A stretch of DNA of 64,000 nucleotides from NCBI GenBank assembly GCA_032871835.1, contig CM065300.1, forward strand, positions 107,319,088 to 107,383,087, in the 5' to 3' direction. The notes below the pieces were generated by a model, which was given only the letters and a program-made list of their open reading frames with translations, was not told the DNA's origin and did not search any database. Shown here piece after piece: positions 57,087-64,000 of the stretch (positions are counted from its first letter, which is position 1; every line of letters starts with the position of its first letter). The translations under genes were made by a program, and so were the position numbers. Origin of the DNA: Dipteronia dyeriana. Its lineage: Eukaryota > Streptophyta > Magnoliopsida > Sapindales > Sapindaceae.

Positions 57087-58293
57087 AAAGAAAAATATAA
57101 TTAATTGAAAATTAAGAATAAAAAAAGTGGAAATTTAATTAAAAAAAAGACAGTCCAATCTAATTTAAAGAAATTCAATTTATTTTTTAAAATCTTTACC
57201 TTTAATAGTTCGTTCGCCAATTTCACTAAGACAATATTCAATTCTGATGTTATTCACAATGCCAAATTAGGCATAAAAAAGAGGTAAATACTATATTTGG
57301 CACAACAAATTAGCATTGTGCTCCAACGCACAATACTAAAAGTTAAACTAAAATACGATATTTTGTTGATTAAACTTATAAAAGTTAATTAATAACATTA
57401 ATGCATTATTGGATGACAATTGAATTTCTTAAAATTTGTTGCTGATGAAATAAATTGGATTGAAATAACATTAATGTGTATTAAATTTAAATAATTTAAA
57501 ATATATAAAATATATAAATAATGACATTTTTGTAATTTAATAAATGACATTTATTGTTGTGTCAAATTTGATATATGCTATAATGTGTACCAAAATTGAC
57601 ACAAATGCCAAAATTTGCACAAAGTTTAGCATATGCCAAATTTGACATTGTATTTAGTACTGCATTGGAGGAAGATTTTTACATTAAATGCTAAATTTTT
57701 GCATTGGCACAAAATTTTGGTATAGCATTGGAGATGCTCTAACAACACAAATCACAATCCGTTCCTAATTTGTTCGATCTCTCCCATAAGAGATTGAGTC
57801 AAATTGAGTCAGTCCGTCAGTTCCACCAACAACACAAACACAATTCCTTCCTAATTTGTTTTTAATTTTTTTTTCCAGTTTATTAAAAATCTTAAAATTT
57901 GTAATTCTTTTTCTTTGGAATTTTTTTTCTTATTTTTAAATTGATTTTGAGCATTTGTTGCATTTTTTTTTTAACAAATTGCATCAAATTAAGAAGGGAT
58001 TGTGATTTTTGTTGTTGGTGGAATTGGCTAATCGGCTCTATTCAAAGAAGAAAACAGACTCAATCTCTCATAGAGGAGATCGAACAAATTTAGAAGAGAC
58101 TGTGATTTGTGTTGTTAGTGAAATTGACGAACTGTTGAAGGCAATAAGATTTTTTTTTAATTATTTTTAAATTGAATTTCATTTAAATTAGATTGGACTG
58201 TTAAAAGCATTATGATATATTTTTTAATTCTTTTCTTAATGAAAAAATTTATTCTTTTTAAAAAATCTTTATTTTCAATTAATCTTATTTTTC
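57087..58293. mobile_element. Long inverted-repeat element (foldback/MITE-like), interrupted
   Basis: The right arm (57983-58293) is the reverse complement of a left arm made of 57087-57229 plus 57743-57860. Matching landmarks are 'attagattggactgt', 'cgaactrttraagg', 'gattgtgatttgtgttgtt' and 'gatcgaacaaattag'. About 120 bases of A/T-rich spacer separate the arms. The left arm is interrupted by the Tourist-like insertion. No coding sequence. Outer ends and target duplication are not resolved. Confidence 0.75.
57230..57739. mobile_element. Tourist-like MITE within the inverted-repeat element
   Basis: The right arm of the host element shows the unbroken site. In the left arm that site is split by 510 bases flanked by TAA (57227-57229 and 57740-57742). 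The insert starts GACAATATTCAATTC and its reverse complement starts GAGCATCTCCAATGC, an imperfect terminal inverted repeat. A three-base TAA duplication is typical of PIF/Harbinger-derived Tourist MITEs. It has no coding capacity. Confidence 0.7.
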
Positions 58294-58392
58294 TTATTAA
58301 AAAAAATCTTAACCTTAAAATTGGTTTTTTTGTTTACTTGGTCTTCATTTTAAAATACCTTAAAAAACTCTTCATTTTATAATATTTATTCA

Positions 58393-58395
<3 letters not shown>

Positions 58396-58443
<48 letters not shown>
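58396..58443. repeat. TA dinucleotide microsatellite
   Basis: About 24 uninterrupted TA/AT repeats. Shorter ones occur at 21466-21489 and 59532-59558, and a TG run at about 59836-59854. Confidence 0.95.
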
Positions 58444-58446
<3 letters not shown>

Positions 58447-59942
58447 AAATGCTTCAAATGACTAAACTATCCTTAGTTTTGATAGTCAGAATTGGTCTAC
58501 GATTTAATTTGACCAACTTTGTCTAACGACAAGGGAAGTGAGTGTCAATTATCAGTAAAGTTGTTTCTGTGTATAAAAGAGCAAACCTTAAGGGAGTTTG
58601 GTATAATTAGTTTGAAAATATGTAAAGTGTGTAATCACCCAATTATAACAAGCCAGCAATCAATGATATAAAGGTGTGGAAGACAATAGAAACACGCTGA
58701 ATTGATGTACGTGAGAAACCCTCCAACTGGGTAAAACTCACGGGCTAGCCATCTAGCCGCTTCAATATTTACAACCTAGGTTGACCTCTAGTCACACCAT
58801 TCTTAACATAACACACCACTACTACCCACAGACCTTTATAGTGATTCTATACCAATTGCTTGTGGACTAACACTCTTAGTCACAAGATTTACTCGATTAA
58901 GAGATATAATGGTCAAAGTGAATATATGAATATTCTAAATGCTATATAGTGCAAGACAAGACACTATATGTTCAATTAGATGTTAAGATCCAAATATAAC
59001 AACCTAATTATCAAACAAGCATACATATGCATACATGAGGTCTCAGTTAGATGAAGAATGATTTTAGCAATATAATTGTCGAATAACATCCATATAAACA
59101 TTCATGAATTTGACTAGATGAACAAAGCCAACCTAACAATCAACTAAGCACACATGAATATCTGTGTACTAGTAATTTTGGCAAAATCAACTTAATGATG
59201 CAAGCTATCACAAACAAAACATAATCATACAATAGAAATCATGAATAGATGCAATAAATAGAGTCCTAACATTTTATCAACTAAAATATGCAATTAAAAG
59301 ATAATCTTGGAAAGTTAGAACAATTAACGAAGATGGAGTGTTTAGTCAACTTACCAAGTTAGATAATGAAGAAGACCCAGACCTAAGAGATGCTCAACGA
59401 TGTAAGAAGAAGATAGGTTTTAAATTAGATAGATAAAAGAGCTATCTTGGAACTTCTCTCCAAAGAAAACTTATTTCTCACTCTCGGATTTTATATTTTA
59501 AAGTTCTTAAAATGAAATAGAGAGAAGAGAACATATATATATATATATATATATATATGAGGTCGGATTTGAAACGATAGTGTTTTGAAAAAAAATGACA
59601 CAAATAGCTATGCAAATCGCTGTGTTACACAACGGTACACATGACAGTGCCACAACGGTGGCATATCGACATCGATAGTGGTTAGACCTGATACATTTAA
59701 TAACTCTCATATGAGAAAACTGTTGTGCCTACCTCTGTATGTCACACATCGATACACAGTGGTACACACCATAGTAGACATGATGTTACATAATAAATAG
59801 AACACAAAAGCAAGTGATATGAAAATATATGAATTGTGTGTGTGTGTGTGTGTGCAACTAGTTCTCTTTAAATGTATCAAGGACAAATGATATACTTTAA
59901 AGAGTTCTTAAGCTTGAGGTTTTGGGGAAATCATTGAAGCTT
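58444..59942. other. Unassigned repeat-like region
   Basis: No coding potential. 58700-58770 ('gagaaaccctccaactgggt', 'cacgggctagccatctagcc') has the look of an inverted copia LTR end, but I found no second copy in the window. 59560-59770 contains several 'acggtacac' / 'cgatagtgg' near-palindromes. Confidence 0.4.
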
Positions 59943-60679
59943 TGTTAGGTTATGAGTTGTGTTGGCATAATTCTATATCAAAGTGATATTTTCTTTGTAT
60001 TGATTAGTTGTCTACATTCATTATGATTCAAGTTTCAAAGAAGAATTGGCAACTCATCATTCAATGTGAAGTCTTCAAGAGGAGCGAGCTTTGTTGCACA
60101 TCAATGGAAATGTAGACCTTTTTCCTCTTATAAGGCATTAAAGCACACGCACATGCATTCATATGTGTCCCTACATCATCGTGCTAAATTGGTATAATAC
60201 ATACACACAAAATTATTGTATGCACTTAGATTTAAATTGATAAATTTTATAAATTGCATGTTATAGGACTATATCTAGGAAATGGCGTACTTGTGTGTTC
60301 ATGTTTTTGTTTATTTAAGTTTTCATGGTATCCAACTTGAATATATTCTCATATTATTCCTTACTGAGTTCTAGTAATCTTTGTAACTCGTTCATTAGTT
60401 TTCAAGTTTGGAGTTGGAGGTTATGAAACTTTTCATACATTTATCGTACATAGGTTTCGTCCTTATATATCAAGTTGATTTTCATATTTTTTATGAAATT
60501 TTTGTTGACTTCCATGTGATGAGAGAGTTACGGTTCGTAATTTAAAAATAGATTAAAATGCAGAGTTTGGGGGCCAGAAAACAGTCGAAGAATGTTAGAG
60601 GAGTACTTGCCAAATGCCATTTGCCACCTTCTTCGAAGAGGCATGTGGCCATCTTGGGGATGAAGTCCTTCTGTCCCCG
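59943..60679 (+). mobile_element. LTR fragment of the gag-only family
   Basis: Starts 'TGTTAGGTTATGAG' and follows the first 0.8 kb of the outer LTR ('ataattctatatcaaagtg', 'gcacatgcattcatatgtgt', 'gaggcatgtggccatcttgg'). It is cut at 60679 by a gypsy LTR start. Confidence 0.8.
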
Positions 60680-61600
60680 TGATCGTGCAAAAATTATCAT
60701 ATATTATGGCCCTCAATTCCATATTCTTTAGCTTATTTTTGAGCATATTTTGGTGTCTAATGGCTCATTTTGTAGTGATTGTAGGCATTCAATGTATTTC
60801 AGGTGCTGGAGGTAAAAACCAAGACTTTCAAATGAAAAACAAGTCAAATCGATGAATGGAAGAAGCGTCAGTGCACTGGTACTACGCTGGTCCTTACCCG
60901 TGCACTGAAAGCTAGAGAATGAAGAATGGCAACTATGTAGGTCCATACCCGGGCACAACCAGTGCAGTTTAACATACCAGAGAGGTAAAACATGGGCATT
61001 ATGTCCATACGAGGGTCCCTTACCCGCACACTACCCACACATTATGTGTTCCAACTGGGCAAAAGTCTCGTTTTTAGCCATTTTAAGAAGGGCAAAGTCA
61101 TCCTTACATGCCTATTTAATGTCCTTGCTTGTCAAACCAATAATTACATTACTTTGCCACAAGATAAAAAAAAGAATCCATCATTCAGTTAATCTATTCA
61201 TTTCGTACTTCATCTCCTTCACCTAATCAAGAGAGAGAAAAGCTGCGAAAGGCATCCATGGAGGTTTTCCTCCATGGCGGGACCTCCATGGATGCCTCTC
61301 TACCATCACTCTTTACTTTCGACCACCCATATTTGGAGGAGATTTAAGAGGAACGAGAACCCTACCTTGTTTGTGAAGAGGAGGAGCTTCAATGGATCTT
61401 GGAGATCCGAGATGACAATTGGGCCACACTCCGAGCTTAGAGATCCGAGATTGACACATTGGGTTTCTTCTATTTACTCTTCTCTTTTATTTTCTTTATT
61501 TGATGTGTATCCTTAATAGGGAAATATGTAAACCTAACACTAGTGCCATTTATATAGATTACTTGCATATTATTTCTTTAGTTACTAATCAAGAATAATA
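60680..61600 (+). mobile_element. Athila-type LTR fragment
   Basis: Starts 'TGATCGTGCAAAAATT' and parallels the reversed LTR at 51241-50300, including 'gggaaatatgtaaacc' (61518-61533). GC-rich motifs with 'tccttacccgtgcac' occur at 60890-60910 and 61015-61035. The right end is uncertain. Confidence 0.7.
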
Positions 61601-61946
61601 TTCTAGAATCATGTGTGAAAAGTCCTCATTTATTGATTGGCTTATTTCGTGAACAACCACATTGTTGGGGTTCATGTAAGGGTAGCTTAGGCTCTCAAGA
61701 CCTCAAGAGGAGAAGCACCAAAGGTAAAATTCTTGTGCTTACTTACTTTGAAGAGATAATTGCACACACTCACATATTCATGCATAACTCTTGATCTTAT
61801 TTGTTGAGTATTTTCTTGTGTGCATTTTAGTTTATATGACTCTTGTTGACCTATTTGCTTCTTGCTATGAAAGTTGTATGTCATGCTAGGCATTAAAATA
61901 TGATGCAATTTCATCACTCTTGAACTTATTTTTTTGTGCATTTGAG

Positions 61947-63213
61947 TGTTGGAAAAATAGGCATTGCGCTGGTGGTGCGATACTTGACCAGCGCAACTTT
62001 CACAGTGGACTGTCGCTAGTGTTGCGCCACTGAGCTATGCTGCTGCAACCACATGTAGTTGAAAAATGTAGGCGCGCACTGGTGGTGCGTTACTCGTCCA
62101 GTGCACCTCACCAGCGCAAACTTCCTAGAGAATCTGTGCTTGTGTTGCGCTACTGGGATGCGCCTCTCGACCAGCTCCTGTTTTTAAAATAGGTTATGCG
62201 CTGGTGGTGCGCTGCTCGACTAGCGCAAGTCACCAGCGCATGTAGAGGAAGCTGGAACGTTTTTTTCAAAACAACCTCACTTTGATTTGATCTTATATAT
62301 ATATATAACTCAATACCTTAAGGTCATGTATGAGTTCAGAATATCACATTTCTTCCTTAGAACACATTTCAAAGGAAAAACACTTCCAAGAAATCATTTT
62401 TAATCACTCAAAGCATTCCCATGAGCATTAAATCTTCATCTTGCATCATCTAAGTTCATCTAGAGTGCATCTATGGATAGGGTTGCTTCATCACATCTTG
62501 TTTGGTAAGTTCTTCACTATCTTCTTACAAGTTAACTGTTTTGCTTACTAAACCATCTTTTTAATTAATTGTATTCTCTTAGAATATTTCTAGATACAAA
62601 TTAGAGATTGTTGTGATGACATGATTGAGTGTTGTATTGTGATAGCTTCATAGGATTGATTAATCTATGTTTAGCTAAGCTATTTGAACATGTCATTTAG
62701 CACTTGAGATCTAGGATTGCATTGATTGTCATCTCATTATCCTAGATAATCATATAGGGTTTCCTAGCCTTGTTTGTTCATTGAATATCATCATATATTC
62801 ACTTAGGACATGTTATCTCTTCATTGAGAAGTAAGAGTTGTGTTGCTTCCGGGAGTAGGTAGCCTAAAGCACAAGAATGATGAACTAGGTTCACTTATAC
62901 CGGGATTAGGTAGTGGTGGAGGATTAAACTAGGATTAGGTTGTAATTTCTTTATCATTAGTGGATTTGAGGTTCTAGTGTTGCACACTTATCATCCTGTG
63001 GTTTTTCCCATTTGGAGGGTTTCCACGTATATCTCAAGTGTTTTTACTATTTCTGCATTTATTACACTTGTAGTATCTTTGTAACTAGATAGGGGTATTT
63101 TTATCAACTTGACTCTTAACTAAAATTGGGTAAAAGTTAATTAAAATCTATTCACCCCCCCCCCCCCCCCCCCCCCCTCTAGATTAATATTACACACCAT
63201 ATTATTTGTTTCA
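61947..63213 (+). mobile_element. LTR of another copia family
   Basis: Starts 'TGTTGGAAAAATAGG'. It has three GC-rich palindromic repeats (61966-62240), a TATA run (62291-62308), and near the end 'ctattcac' plus a C23 tract plus 'tctagatta', the same end motif as the gag-only LTRs. It ends near 'gtttCA' (63212-63213). No partner LTR is visible. 61664-61946 just before it may be the end of its internal region. Confidence 0.6.
61966..62240 (+). repeat. GC-rich palindromic repeats, three units
   Basis: 'ctggtggtgcg' recurs at about 61969, 62081 and 62201. Unit 1 pairs GCGCTGGT (61966-61973) with ACCAGCGC (61987-61994). Unit 3 pairs TGCGCTGGTG (62197-62206) with CACCAGCGCA (62231-62240). Unit 2 is degenerate. 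The surroundings are AT-rich. Confidence 0.85.
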
Positions 63214-64000
63214 ATGTGAAACACCAAAAACACATTTAATTCCTAAAATCATTCAAGTGACTAAAACTTGAATCAAAACATATACACTAAGCATGTGTTC
63301 AAGGTTTTAGTAACAAAAACAAAACATGCTAGAATAATGAAATGATATCAATCAAAGTTCTAGCAAAAAACCTATAGCATATTTTTCTCACAATATTCAA
63401 ACAAAGTAAAAATAGCTCTAAATACTCAATCAAATGTGTTAATCCAATATTTTTTCAATTAAAAGAACCTAACACATGTAGAGAATATATATAAAAAAAA
63501 CATCATTCAAATGAAACACAAATAGTACTAAATCAAAAGCTAGCACGGGACAAATCCCAAATATGTGAAAACATAGATTCTAGAAACATCTAACTTAACA
63601 TGTGACAATCTAATCATGTTCATTCTAGAATTAATAGAGCTTAAGACTCTAATCAAAGTATACATATTAAACATACAAATATAAAAGAAGAAAACCCAAG
63701 GTAATTGAAAATTTTGAAGATCAAAACATATGAAATTTTCAATACCTTAGAAGAAAATGTGCAGTCCCCTTTGATGGAGAGCCACCAGAAAACTTAAATA
63801 AATGATATCAAACCTTCTTAGATTTGATAGAAGATTAATAAAGGAACAATCTCCAACTTGAATCAATTGAATCAGAGTTCAAATGAGAAAGTTATTGTCT
63901 TTGGGAAATGAGAAAGTTGAGAGAAATATTTTTGTAAAAGTTTTTCAAATTTTAGTAAAAGTTCTTCAAATTTTCTTCTTAGAATGAAATGAGAAAGGGA
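63214..64000 (-). mobile_element. LTR fragment of the gag-only family (minus strand), running off the window
   Basis: The reverse complement of 63830-64000 matches the outer LTR at 17400-17530 ('catttcattctaagaagaaa', 'ttgaactctgattcaattga'). 63230-63700 parallels 38560-38960 of element X. The remainder lies beyond the window. Confidence 0.7.

Noticed and set aside
61687..61941. 84-residue minus-strand open frame
   Set aside because: No start context or family features; lies in what looks like the end of a copia internal region.

Overview
This window is plant nuclear DNA, most likely from a eudicot. It is AT-rich and dominated by LTR retrotransposons of families known only from plants: Tat and Athila Ty3/gypsy, and Ty1/copia with initiator-Met primer sites. 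It holds one intact host gene, an intronless class V (GH18) chitinase on the minus strand at 55083-56231. Almost every other coding stretch is broken by stops and frameshifts.

Layout. 1-104 is the tail of a copia LTR. 105-12257 is a decayed Tat-type gypsy element: gag, protease, RT, two RNase H segments, integrase, a tandem-repeat 3' region, an antisense gypsy-transposon ORF, then an LTR. A solo copia LTR (4533-6764, duplication GAATC) splits its integrase. 12541-16484 plus 38413-40113 is a minus-strand gag-only element, here called X. A related plus-strand gag-only element (16485-38407, duplication GATAT), here called the outer element, sits inside X's LTR. A full-length copia element (18897-29022, duplication ATAGA) sits inside the outer element's own 5' LTR. 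40114-47820 is an Athila-type gypsy element with reverse transcriptase deleted. 47821-51241 is a minus-strand, non-coding Athila relative. 51242-53735 is a third copy of the gag-only family. After the chitinase come a long inverted-repeat element with a Tourist-like MITE inside it (57087-58293), microsatellites, and a mosaic of LTR pieces to the end.

How it fits together. The target-site duplications and junctions give an insertion order: X abuts Athila, the outer element entered X, and the copia element entered the outer element. The gag-only family is the least ordinary part. Three copies share a gag-like protein with duplicated zinc knuckles and an unrecognised C-terminal domain. They also share about 0.9 kb of conserved, apparently non-coding sequence downstream. 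That sequence includes a small hairpin in which one copy has changed both partners of a base pair. No polymerase is present in any copy, so such elements would need enzymes from other retrotransposons. Identity, age and copy-number statements are by eye; no alignment or database search was run.
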